60,911 nt of DNA from Paracamarosporium sp. OC-R06-R3. Taxonomy: Eukaryota; Ascomycota; Dothideomycetes; Pleosporales; Didymosphaeriaceae. The notes under the pieces are model-generated. The model ran no database searches, was not told the origin of the DNA, and saw nothing but the letters and a program-made list of their open reading frames with translations. Positions 22,495 through 33,782 of this stretch are shown here, piece by piece. The position numbers and the translations under genes were made by a program. Positions within the stretch are counted from its first letter, which is position 1, and every line of letters starts with the position of its first letter. The stretch lies in NCBI GenBank assembly GCA_019828545.1, contig JACVRA010000108.1:1-60911 (forward strand), in the 5' to 3' direction.

Positions 22495-24298
22495 ATGGGC
22501 GGTCACGCTTTCCACCATCTACACTGCCCTCGCATCCCACCCGATGTGTACTTCAGAGTCCGCGAGGAGACCACCGGCGTACGTGCAGAGCTTGGGTGAA
22601 AGCCCCATGGCACACTATGGGTTGTCTTGGTCTACGCAGCATACCATACTTTGACAACATCCGTGGACAGGAACAAAAGCTGATTGGTCGCAACATGCAG
22701 GCGCTCCGTAAGTTGTTTAGGCATGTCGTCGTCCCCACCGAGATGCCCGGAAAGATAGACTACGGCGACGTCGACTTCCTCGTCTCCGGCTTCCTGCTCA
22801 CTCCGAGTGGTGCTGCCCCAGAATGGCAACGTATGGTCGCGAGAGTCAAGGACGCGCTACACACCCCACACGGCAAGCAAGGCTACTTGAATCCAGACGT
22901 CATGTACTTCGCGATACCGGCACCCGGCGAGGAACACACCTGGATCCAGATAGATCTCAAGCTAAGCGACGTTCAGGACGAGCAAGCCTTTGCCTGGGAT
23001 TTGTTCCGGCTCGAATATGCGAGCGGCCTGAAGATGCTGGCGTCCCTGGTTAAGCCGCTCGGTTTGACCATCAGTCCGACTGGTTTGCACATTCGCGTGG
23101 AGGACATGGAGGCCACGAATTGGCCGGGTAGCCAGGTGTTTGTGACGGCGCAGCCGGGCGATGTACTCAAGATCTTGTCGCTGGACAAGAGATTCCTGTT
23201 CAAGGGCTTTGATGATACTGAGGAGAGTATGTATTTTGCGTGGATAATACGAACTTTTGGATTAACATAGTAGTTTACTGGTATTTTTCTTCCACCTGGG
23301 TGTTCAATCCGGCGCACTTCGCAGCCCGGCTCGAAGAAGGCAAGTATCGAGACCACCTTGAGGACCGCTCCGGACCGTGGGTCCACTTCGTCACGGAATG
23401 GATCCCGAAGCACTATCCTGGATACCGGATGCGCGATCAAGACGTCTCGCTCGAGGATTGGCGAAAGGAGACAAGGACCGCTATGCGAGAGAAGGTCTTT
23501 ACCATGTTCCCTCCAACCGCGACGGAGTACTTTGTGAAGCGCAGCGTTCATCTCAAAGAAATCGAGGAGCTCCGCGTACAACAGCTCATCAAGGAGGCTA
23601 TTCCGGTGGGCCAAGACCAATGGACTGACAACATCACTAAGCCCACCGTCATCATCCAAGATGCACCCCCGGGAACACCACCACTGAAGCCGATCATCGA
23701 TGGCCATGTCACCCCAGAATGCACGATCCACGAACCCCGCAGCGCGCTGTCGGTCTCTGACGGTATCATCATCGAGCTTCCACCAACGCCCCCGCATACG
23801 CCGCTTGTCCCCCTCAAGTCCATCCAGCTCGACATTACAGACAAAGGTAAGCCCAGACAGAAGCCACTGTCCACACCTCTCTACCTCCAGTCCCTCCCTC
23901 GCACCCCACCGCTAGGGTTTGTTGCCCACCCACCACCGCAAAGCATGTCCCTCGATGCCAAGCTACTTTGCCTAGCACGCTGGACGCTCTTCGACGCGGA
24001 GACTAGCACTCCGTATCTCGCTCGCTCGCCGCGCGAGAAGAAATTCGAGATGTGCTGGAGCGACAGCGGCGCTCGCGATGAGGTGTTGATCAAGTGGGCG
24101 AAAGAGATATGGTGGGGCGTGTGGGTTAGGCAGGCCCATGTCAACTATGTGGGGATGTGGAAGAAACGGTTCGAGAAGGAGGATGCGAAGGCCGAGAAGG
24201 CGGAAAGCGAGAGGATGAGGATGGAGAAGGAAAAATTGGAGGTGGAAGCTAGGAAGGTGAAGATCTTGGAAAGGTTGAGTGTGGTGAATGGGTGCTGA
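22495..24298 (+). CDS. Uncharacterised protein with a nucleotidyltransferase-like signature
   Basis: Exons 22495-22578, 22671-23226 and 23271-24298 join in phase (introns 92 and 44 bp) to 555 aa. The start MGGHAFHHL was preferred because it matches the N-terminal style of an uncharacterised fungal family. The N-terminal half carries GKIDYGDVDFLVSG (Asp61 and Asp63), and about 60 residues later TWIQIDLKL (Asp123). A D-h-D pair followed by a third carboxylate on a later strand is the metal-binding layout of the polymerase-beta/NTase fold. The middle (about 310-440) is Pro-rich and probably disordered. The C-terminus ends in a charged coiled coil (KKRFEKEDAKAEKAESERMR, about 500-545). The NTase assignment is inference from three residues; the gene model itself is well supported. 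Confidence 0.7.
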
Positions 24299-24721
24299 GT
24301 GGCGGTTTGAGAGCGGTGGAATCGGGGCTTGGAAAGCGTTTGACTGTGGCGTTGGGAGTAATGGTAAGTGTGTGCAAGATGTGCATATGGAATAGCGTTG
24401 GCTGAGGGCATTCAGTGGAGACGTTTCAATTGCGGGACTCAGAGCAATGGGTAGGTGTGCTTGACGACTTATCTTGGGTAGTTGGACGGCGTCGGCTCCG
24501 GGAATTTGAAAGACATCCTGTTTAGTGTTCTGAAAAGTTGCGTATGGATCGTCTTGTAGGCGAGATTGGATAGCCGGTAGCTATCAGCAGTCTTCGTAAC
24601 ATTACGAAGTGGATCCATAATTCCCAATATCCTTCATCCATCTCATGAGAATCTTGTTCTCATTACCATCCGGCGTATCTGGTGTCGTATCTTTCATCCT
24701 TCCTACTTGTTGTTTGTCTCC
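24299..24721. other. Convergent 3' intergenic region
   Basis: About 420 bp between converging genes; only 3' untranslated sequence is expected and nothing else was seen. Confidence 0.4.
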
Positions 24722-25425
24722 TCATAGCATCGTCTTTGCGAAGTGCAGACCCTCTGCCCAATGCCACAACCTTGCATCCACCATCTTACCCTCCTTGCTG
24801 TACTTTACCAGCCTATCGTACAGCTCGTCCAACGGCACCACAACCCTCTCAATGAACTCGCCATCATCTAGCGCCTGCTCTGGCTCCTTGTCGCCCTCCT
24901 TCAACTGTACTTCCACCGTAGCCAACTGCATATTCGTTGTGCTCATGCCTGGGTCGCTCACGATCGTAGGGCTGATGTTCGTCACCTCGCCCCTGTACCC
25001 GGTCTCTTCGTGAAGCTCACGCGCGCTAGCTTCCTTGGGCGACTCGTTCGCATCGATGAGGCCGGCGGGGAACTCAACGCAGACGGCGTCGACGGGCGGG
25101 CGGTATTGTAGGATGATGATGGTGGACGGTGGACGGTTCGGGTGCCGAATGACGGTACTGATGGCAACGGCGTCGACGCCCGACTTGCCGCGTGTCTTGC
25201 GCGAGGCGGCTTCCCAGACGCGGGATTTGCCTGTTTGGTCGGACCAGGAGATCTTGTGGAATTCGATCCTAAATGGGAGAAGGACGATCAGCGGGTGAAA
25301 GGGGCGCAAAGAGGAGTCATGGCTGCTGGTGCGCGCCACCCTGTGCAAATAATGAAGTAGTCATACCACTTGGCCTCGTTGGCTGGAAGCGGCTCCACGG
25401 ATGTGATTTTGGGTGATTGCGGCAT
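24722..25425 (-). CDS. Nudix hydrolase, ADP-ribose pyrophosphatase type
   Basis: Exons 25425-25367 and 25268-24722 join across a 98-bp intron in a Trp codon (EAKW-IEFHKISW), giving 201 aa. The Nudix box GX5EX7REUXEEXGU is complete: GLIDANESPKEASARELHEE then TG (about residues 85-107). The upstream strand WSDQTGKSRVWE and the downstream SDPGMSTTNMQ loop are those of YSA1-type ADP-sugar diphosphatases, which hydrolyse ADP-ribose to AMP and ribose 5-phosphate. An in-frame upstream Met at 25548 would add 41 residues rich in Ser, Arg and hydrophobics, resembling a mitochondrial presequence, so dual targeting by alternative starts is possible. Confidence 0.88.
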
Positions 25426-25548
25426 GTTGTAGGCCGCGAGAAGCGGGCGGTGGGTGCTGAACAGGCGGATCGCCGACGAATGGAAAACGCTTCGAAAATG
25501 AGTTGTAAGGGTGCACCTGAGTAGTATAGAATTTGGGTACAGATACAT

Positions 25549-25956
25549 AAGTTATGTTTGTTCTGGCAGCAGTGGTCTTGTAGTTGGACTTGATGGATGA
25601 GGTCACTTCCTCGACCATTCCTATTTTGGATTAATCTGCTTTTCGCGCAATCACGTGACTGTTACCTTCTCTTCACAATAGATCGCGACATCGTGCTTTT
25701 CGATAATTTCAGTGTCCTGTTTGCGAAGATTTCTGAATCTCAGCAGAAGTTTGGCCCATATCACCACTCACCATGCAGCAACCATACTACTCATGTGAAT
25801 CCTCTGATGATGTCACGCAGCCTGGCACCACAATATCGCGCATTGAGAAGAACTTGGAGGCTCTATTTGGTATCCATACCACCTCTTTCCATTCATATAT
25901 CTTCCCTTTCTTTTCTTCACTCTTTTTGATGTGTGACCTTCCATGCGACAGCATCA
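25549..25956. other. Intergenic, no recognisable gene
   Basis: About 400 bp between the Nudix gene start and the 3' end of the exporter pseudogene. Nothing supported. Confidence 0.4.
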
Positions 25957-28900
25957 CTACATATGATCTTCCGCCAAATTGTTTCTACGGAACACAAAAT
26001 CTAACTCACCGACTGAACTCTTAACATTTGTTAGTAGATCGTCAACATCCTTCACGATGCAGCTTGCCGTGACCTGAATCACTGAAAAAGCGGCGTAATA
26101 TGGTTCATTGAGATGGTGCACACTGAAGAGGTCGCTGTTCAATCTCTCGAGCGCCTCGGTAAGATGATAAGGTTCTGGAGTGTGCAAATATGGAGGCAAG
26201 GGAACGCCGTTACTGATACTTGCAGAGAACATAGATAGCAGAATGGTTATCTCCTGGTTCGTTACGATGGCGCTGTCGAGAGCGTGGAGGAAGTCGTGAG
26301 ACTATGTCGACCCTGTCCCCGCACTTTCGTTGAGGGATTGAGAGGCTAGGTTGACGAGTGACATGGAGTCCATCAATCTGATTTCGTTAGGAGCTGTGAT
26401 GTTATGTGGTAACGCTGATTTAACGAGTTCACCAGATCAATGATCTCGCCATGCGTTTTGCGAGGAAAGCGGCCCCCTACAGGTATCTCGTACTTCAAGA
26501 AGTTGGCGTAATTTCGCAAACCTGATAAGCAGACGGTAAGTTTCGATACGATCTTCTCCCGGTTGCGCTCTAACAGATGTCCTGCACTTAACGGATCGTC
26601 AGGTTCTTTGTGGTCTGAGCTCGAATTCTGAATTCGAGCACGAGTGAGTTCAGTGACCAGCGAGTGGTAATTCGCCAGCAAGTACAGCGCGTCCCCTAAT
26701 CCATGCCTTAGCATTCCGTGCTCCGAGATTGGGAAAGGGAATATCGTCCAAAAGAAGGCCGTGGCTGCGCCAATAATCGCATTCAGTAATCGCCGCGGTC
26801 CGAACTGGAGAATTGGGAAATACGGTGCACCGCCCTTCAGCTCTAGCTTGTACTTGCGAGCCTCGAGTTGATATCCTGCAACGACCAGTATAGCAATGAT
26901 ACTGACGGTTCCATAAGAAAGAAACTGAGGCTTGCATACAAACACGTAACTAGTAGTCGATATAAAGAACCACATGAGGACGATAATGCCAGGCGTTTTC
27001 TCGTCAGGTATATACCAGATGGCAAAGCAGACCAGCATGGCATATACCGTCCCGATAATTCGCCCAATCAATGCAAATACACTGGCCCCCGCGGTTGGAG
27101 ACATCGACAGCGCAATAACGAACAAACACCAGAGGACGCGTTCCTTTGCAAAATATGCTTGTGTCTGACGGATAAAAGCAGTCACAGCAATAGACATCGT
27201 AGCCAACGCAACACAAAGCCCGAAGAGACATTCTAGAGAGCGGAAACACTTCGGGATGATGCGAAGATGTTCTCCAGCGTGCTCGATCCAGTTGCGCGGT
27301 GCGAGATGCTCCAGATCTCGGCGTCTATTGTACAAATCTCCTAAATCGAAAGTGGGAAGATGTTCTTCGTTCTGGGAAACCCCAGTCGATCTGAATATGC
27401 TGTACAGCCACCTCTTAAGCCAATCACGTCGGGGCAGAATGAATTTCCGCTTTGAAAGTATCCCTTCAGCTTTGCGTGCATCAGCAAACTCAACATGCAT
27501 GAGGACACTCCTCGATATCATGTCGAAAAGATAGTCGACGTACAATAGTACATGAATCAGATGTAGCCTGTGCTGGTGCATAAAATGCGCACCGTTATCG
27601 TTGGCATTGACCGAGAATGTGGCGATTTCCGGGTGTTCGAAAAGATCAGCAGTTAGCACGATGCCTCGACGTTCACACCATAGTCGCAGAGCAAACTCTT
27701 TCCTGTTGTACAATTGACGAATTTTGGTGCGATAGAAATAGGCGAATCTTTCAGAGCCTGGTTTGCAGTTTCCAGCCTTGCTTTCTGCGTCATAAGCCGG
27801 CTTGTAATCAGCTGCATCGTCGATTTTGCTCCCTCCAGATGGAGACTTGAGAATACGCACGCACGATTCGAGAACTTTGACTGGAGTCCACTGGTTCAGA
27901 CGCTTGATGTCGAGTACTAACATAACATGTTCAATACCCTCGTCGATAGTTTGCACGTATTCCTCGAAGGTACCGTGAAGTTGTTGCATGGACTCGGCCC
28001 ATTCAAGAGCAACACGCTCCTTCCGCTGCTCACGGCTCTCTTGATCTTGCACGTCCGTTCGAGTAGCTCCGATCATGCCACCGATTTCTCGAAACCGCTC
28101 AAAAATTGTGACGACGGCTGCTAGCCCAGCTACGGGAAGAAATAATTTACGGTCGAGCTTGGAAAGGTCATTGATGTCGTCAGGCCTTAAGTAGCTAAAA
28201 GCGACTTCGCGCTTAGCTGGTACAGATCTTGGTGAAGCTTTGAATGGACGCTTTGCATCGTCTTGATTGATGCTTTGACAGCTTTGAATTGAGCTGTAGG
28301 ATTATTCTGCACCTCACGTCGGTATCCAATGCCGCGTCGAACGTTCTGAGGGTCCTCGAGACTATGTAAATAGTCACGCTGCGGTCGGAGAGACCCACGA
28401 ACTGCGTTGTAGAAGGCGGTAAAATCCGTGAAGATTATTGTACGCATACTCATCGGAAACACATGAAAATGTACAGCGACCCCAAGACCAAATCCAAGCA
28501 TGAAGACCTCCCAGACCCCTCGAACGTACCTCACGCCATCCATCACAGTTGGAAACCTTATTGTACCGATGCAGATGACATCGGCAAAGACGCATGCGAG
28601 AATCACGGGAAATGTGAACTGCGGGAGCCGTGTACGAAAGGCTGAGAGGGCCCAAATTTGAATAAAGAGCCACACACCGAGTACCGCGGAGGCCGAGGAA
28701 TTGTAGCCAGGTCTGCCGTTGGCTTCTGGGGGCGAAGGTGCGGCTTGCCGTGCTTTGATCGAGCTGTATACAGCCAATTGTGCGATCGCAGTGACAAAAG
28801 AAATTGAAAGAATGCTGAATGTCACCGAGTCGATGAACTTAGCACGTGGCAGGAAGGCAAGAGTCAAGAGAGCCGCAATTGGGAAGATGTAGCCAAGCTC

Positions 28901-29277
28901 TGGAAACAAATCGTTGACACCAGGAACTTGCAGGCTACAATTCAATGAGTAAGAAAGATATTGGAATTCCGGGTGCGAGCTTACAGTGCAGTTGCAAGAG
29001 CTGATGGAATGCCTGATCTGAAGGGTATCAGCGGATACTGTGATGAAGCATGTACGCTACCATACTTGACCATCATCAACACGGTCATCATATTGAGACC
29101 TGCTCTAATCCATAACTGCTTGAACTTTAACTATAATGACGACTTCGGTAATTTCCGCCCTCTCTCGTCTGACGTCGAGGTGCTCTTAGAGTTGATCGGA
29201 AAAGCATTCTGTTCAATCGCGCCGACTGGGTTTCTGCACTCTCGAGTGCTATCAATATGTTGACTGGCATGCATCAT
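25957..29277 (-). pseudogene. ArAE/FUSC-type membrane exporter (DUF2421 family), decayed
   Basis: About 1,070 codons can be followed through the gene. Exons begin 29277-29066, 29017-28985 and 28934 onward (introns 48 and 50 bp). The N-terminal membrane block holds LWIRAGLNMMTVLMMVK and GYIFPIAALLTLAFLPR. A soluble helical region follows. The second membrane block includes VLWCLFVIALSMSPTAGA and YGTVSIIAILVVAGYQ, then the C-terminal LPPYLHTPEPYHL and SSVGELDF. This two-block layout is that of fungal aromatic-acid-exporter/BRE4-like proteins. Four lesions are visible. TAG at 29133-29131 sits where Trp fits. There is a frameshift near 28213-28222 and another near 26375. TAG at 26304-26302 again fits Trp. 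Long frames between the lesions show recent loss. The two amber codons each need one CpA-to-TpA change. Confidence 0.8.
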
Positions 29278-30033
29278 ATGAACAGAATAACCTTGTTTGG
29301 ATTAAGACGCAAAAGCATAAACGCTTCAGACTTGCTTGTGTTCGAGCGCCTCCTGCGCTAACCACTCGGCATAGCCGGCTGTTGTGCATTAGCTTCCTGC
29401 TCAATTAAAAGCTGGAAAAGATTACAAACATATGCTTCAGAGGGACTAATTTGACTTGTGACCGCAAGCTGCTGACCAAGACAACTGCTATGGTTGGTTA
29501 GCTTACCGCACTAGTTTAGAAAAATATCCTCCATGTTGCCGCTGATCAAATCTCCATCTATATAGACATGATAACATGCGTAAGAGTCCAAGTGATAAAA
29601 TCCATTCTAAGCGCTGTCAGTCAAATAGGAAGGCCCCGTCGACTCCATTTTGAGGCTAAATCCGTCCTGACTGTGCAAAGGTGATAATCCCTATGACTTG
29701 ACGAAATTTAGATCGTTAGAGTACAGCAGGAGCGACCTATGCGTATAGTAACGAGAGAAAATTCGATGACAGACGCAGCCGACCAAACAACGTCGTGGGC
29801 TTGATAAGATCACATACAGTGTCTGACCCAAGGCGCTAGGCAAAGAATCGGCAGGCCTCCGAAACACTGGCACGGATATTCTTGTTCTATAAGCATCTTA
29901 GTGAAAATATGGGGTTCTCTTTCCAGTCCATATTTTTAGCTAGTAAAATGATGACTCTTCATCGCCCCTAGCGACTCTCCCACTTACCACGTTGTGGTCC
30001 TCTCGATTCTCATATGTGACCTGTACAGTTCTT
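29278..30033. other. Intergenic, no recognisable gene
   Basis: About 750 bp; promoter side of the exporter pseudogene on the left, 3' end of the truncated membrane gene on the right. Nothing else seen. Confidence 0.4.
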
Positions 30034-30905
30034 TCATAGAATAGCGTCTTCGCTATCGATATCTTCTCCCGTTTTCTTTGCCCCCATAGCTACTTTGCTA
30101 TTTTGCCTGTTTATATCATCGAACGACGAGGGCGGAATTAGGTTGTCATCGTTATGCGTGTTCATAAGCGTGTCAAGGGTTTGTTTGGCACCGCCGCTAC
30201 CCAAAAAGTACACTATGCATTGTTGCTTGAAAAGCCCCGCGTGTGATATTTGGGGTTGCTGTTCTAGGAAGATTCTCCAATAAGGTAGAGAGTGAAGTGC
30301 TTGAAGAAGCGTTAGGTGAATAATCAGTCGGACAGTGGAAGTAACAATCCTGCTTGGTATCATTAGTGCTATATGATCGGAATGATGGTTTTCAGACGTA
30401 CATGGATCCGGTGTCGAAGATGCCTGCTGGACCAAGCTTCTGTTTGTTAGGCATCTGGAGTTTCAACACTGTGGGAATCGGAAGCGCAAGCAGTAAGACA
30501 TCGGTGACAATCCCAATGACAGTCTGTGCAAGGTATACACCACCGCAGTTGAGAAAAATCGCCGTTGGGAGAAGCATTGGATCCCGGCTCGCTGCTATGG
30601 GCTTGCAAGCGAACAGCAAACTGATGAATATAGCAGTGTAGACTCCGAGACTGACGAAGAGGGTAAACCAGACAAAGCCTTGGAAGACCTTGTTAGGATT
30701 CAAACGATGATAGAAGAGTGCGAAGGAGCACTTGGCTGCTGCTGTACCGATAGCATAGAGAAGGGGTACTGCGAGGATGACCTAGTCTATCTGTCAAATT
30801 GATCTTGAAAGGAGAGGGAGCCATCGTACCCATGAATAAAACGCATACTTGTCAATAACGATCTCCCAGACATGTCTCCCTATAGCTTCATAGATCGATA
30901 CCCCA
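30034..30905 (-). pseudogene. 5'-truncated rhodopsin/PTH11-like membrane protein
   Basis: Three exons can be linked in phase: about 30900-30830 (motif IGRHVWEIVIDKYAFYSW), 30781-30433, and 30368-30034. The middle exon carries TM helices including VPLLYAIGTAAAKCSFALFY, the FACKPIA motif and IGIVTDVLLLALPIPTVLKL. The last exon begins LMIPSRIVTSTVRLI. Introns are 48 and 64 bp. The first two transmembrane helices and a start codon are missing upstream. The terminal part lacks the usual last helix and passes into unrelated polar sequence. It is therefore a fragment of the same broad family as the gene at 12311, but not a close copy. Confidence 0.6.
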
Positions 30906-31609
30906 GGTCAGGGAAGCGCGCGGCGTCCGCATACACTAGTATCCACGTCCTGCTCGCTGAGCCTTCAGTAGTGGATTGAATGAGATGAGCGCTTATGGTG
31001 GCGCACTATCCTTTCATTTCGTATCATTCTTTGAATCCTGCATGTTGGATGAAAGTTAACGAACAGAGGTTTAGCTGATTATATGGTTCCTTGGATTCGG
31101 CATTCCCAGACATGTATTCAGATTTGACCACACAAAACATCGATCTGAGTACACGTTCATGAATCCGAAGACTAACATCGGTGGGATGGTGAATCGTTTT
31201 CTTGCGGACAAAGTTCCACCGCATCTGCATACTACGTCTGTACATAACGTTTTTTGGTAGCGTAGCACAAATAATCGGATCAAGTGGGGTAGTGGGGCGG
31301 GGTGCGGGTTCATCATCACTTCAGGGAAGATCCAGGTTGATCATCACCTCGGGAACTCTTCCTCAAAGGGAAGGACTAAACACTGTATATATACACAAGC
31401 CTATGGGGTTCGCCTCTTGCCTAGAGATCCGATGGTCAGACGCGTCATTGCTGGCCTTGCACGAATAGGTATAGAGTGGCAATTAGTCGAGTCAAGTGGA
31501 CAATAGCGCTCGCGAATAATTCTAGAAATCGTCGCGACCATTTTATGATCCTCTAGCCGTCTAGGCCATCGAGTTCTTTTCCCAATCCTCGCAGTCCGAA
31601 CTCTGAAAC
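30906..31609. other. Divergent intergenic region
   Basis: About 700 bp upstream of the oxidoreductase gene with no supported gene. TATATATA text near 31387 lies about 220 bp upstream of its start and may belong to the promoter. Confidence 0.4.
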
Positions 31610-33338
31610 ATGTTGAAAGTCGGTATTGCCGTCCTGTTGGGTCTTTCTGCCAGCTTGGCCCACAAGAATACCTGCGTAAGACTACTTGCGTTAAGCCCGG
31701 TTGTGACAGTGGCAACTAATTCCATAATTTAGTGTCAAGCCCTCCAAAGTATGGGATTAAACCACGTTTTATACCCAAACTCGACAGGCTACTCCAGCCG
31801 CACGGAATCATACTGGTCTGTTAGCGCACAACTCAATCCATATTGCATCGTCCAGCCAACGTGCACCTCCGAAGTGGTCAAGGTAGTTGATATCCTTGTG
31901 AAAGATGCGAGCTGCTCTTTGACTAAGTTTGCTGTGCGCTCTGGGGGACACACGACATGGGCTGGTTCGAACAACATCGACGACGGCGTGACGGTTGACC
32001 TAGGCCTCATGAACAGCGTCACTTTGGACAAAAGCAATTCCGTTGCTTCTATTTCACCAGGCGCTAAGTGGATGAATGTTTATGGGGCTTTGGACCCTGA
32101 TGGATGGACTGTGCCGGGTGGACGAGCTGGCAGTGTCGGTGTTGCAGGGTTCTTGACTGGTGGGGGTAACTCGTTCTTCACTGCACAGAAGGGCTTTGCG
32201 TGCGATAACGTCAAGAATTTCGAACTCGTTACTGCGAGTGGGTGAGTTAACATGGCCGCAATTTATTGTGTGACAAGGTACTAAAGAAGATTCAGTGAGG
32301 TGGTGAACGCGAATGCGGACGAGAACCCTGATCTCTGGCAGGCTCTCAAGGGAGGCTCTGGTGCAAATTTTGGCATTGTAACCAGATTTGATATGTTCGC
32401 ATTCCAGACTGGAAATTTATGGGGTGGCACTGCAATTTACAACAAGTCCGCTACTGCTCAACAAATCGCAGCCTATGTTAAATGGACTGACAATATCGAC
32501 AATTACCCCGAAGGGAGCTCGATCATTTTCTGGAGCTACCTACCATCCATGGCAGATATTATGATTCTTGCTGCCTATGAAGACACCCAAGGTAACGAGG
32601 CACCGACCGGTTTTGACGACTTCATGGCCATTCCCCGAATCGCCGATACCCTACGGATAGACAGCCACAAGGCACTCACAGACGAGCTCGAGCAGGCTAC
32701 TGGATATCGGTTCGTGTTTTGACGCGATGTACCCTACACAACTAATATTAGTCAGTGACATCTGGTTCACTATGACCTTCGCCAACGACGCCGAAATCTT
32801 TACCAAGATCGTCGAGCTCAACGAAGCATTTGTAAATGAGTGGAAAGCAGATCACGACCCTGATTTCATCACTCAATGTATGTTTCAATCTATTCCGACC
32901 ATTTTTTCAGTGCATAGTGCCGAGAAGGGTGGGAATGTGATTGGTCTTGACGCGCTCGACCGAAACGCCATCATGTTGCTCTTCAACATTGCTGTCAAGA
33001 CGGCTGATGAAGAAGTTGTTGCGCGACCCTTGCTGCGCTCCTATGGTGAGCAGATGCAGGAGTTTGCCTCTAGTAAGGGCGGTTTAGTGGACTGGCAGTT
33101 CATCAATTACGCCGATTCATACCAGGATCCACTGGCGAGCTATGGCTTGAAAAACGTAGAGAAGATTCGGATAGCTGCACGGAAATTTGATCCGCAGGGA
33201 GTTTTCCAGGCGAAAGTTCCTGGCGGTTTTAAAATCTCTAAAGTAGGGACTGGAGCGAGTGCGAGTGTTGAAGAATGGGCATTGTATGGTCATGTCAAAA
33301 CGGAGCCAGAGATTGCAGCGAATCTCAGTGATTCGTAG
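31610..33338 (+). CDS. Secreted FAD-dependent oxidoreductase (BBE-like, PCMH fold)
   Basis: Exons 31610-31675, 31733-32241, 32296-32709 and 32756-33338 join in phase (introns 57, 54 and 46 bp) to 523 aa. The first exon encodes a signal peptide (VGIAVLLGLSASLAH). The FAD-binding PCMH domain shows AVRSGGHTTWAGSNN, where His95 is the expected covalent FAD site, then DLGLMNSV and GWTVPGGRAGSVGVAGFLTG. No Cys stands where berberine-bridge enzymes form their second FAD bond, so single attachment is likely. The C-terminal BBE segment NYADSYQDPLASYG precedes RIAARKFDPQGVFQ. Family members oxidise alcohols, sugars or secondary metabolites. The start was fixed by the signal peptide and the phase-0 intron. 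Intact. Confidence 0.9.
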
Positions 33339-33782
33339 TAGATACATTAAGCTAATAGTTTCTAGATGAGGGCAATACTAAAAGTATAGTGACGATCATG
33401 GCGACAGCTTGAGCTATACCGCCGTGACCGAGGCAAGCCGCCGATTATCTCAACCAGCCAATCCCCCAAATCACATTATAACTACCACATGCACGAGTCT
33501 CAATAACAGCCCTAAGGTCCACCATGTCACCAAACATGCGGTTGGGGCGATGTACTACATTGCTCTTCAAATTACTCTTCAAATTACTTTTCTCAAAAGC
33601 CTGGAATATATTAAGCATGTAATAATTCAAACCGATCGCAATGCAGTTACATTGGCCGTTATAGGAGTCTGTCCACTGACACGTAATTGCCTGTTACAGT
33701 CTTCTTAGCTACATCTATCTATCAAAGTCTATCCCGAGCAAGTGCTAACGCGCTAAAACCGTGTAGTCTACTTCATTATCCA
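33339..33782. other. Convergent intergenic region
   Basis: About 440 bp of 3' sequence between converging genes; nothing supported. Confidence 0.4.

Noticed and set aside
22973..23797. 274-codon minus-strand ORF
   Set aside because: Runs antisense through two exons and an intron of the NTase-like gene; no domain, so a shadow.
28187..28945. Separate 252-aa membrane protein gene
   Set aside because: Its frame continues, after a frameshift, into the ArAE exporter, and its N-terminus continues upstream through two proper introns; it is part of one decayed gene.
31751..33338. Three separate short genes in the FAD oxidoreductase region
   Set aside because: Proper GT-AG introns with matching phases unite them into one 523-aa enzyme with a signal peptide.
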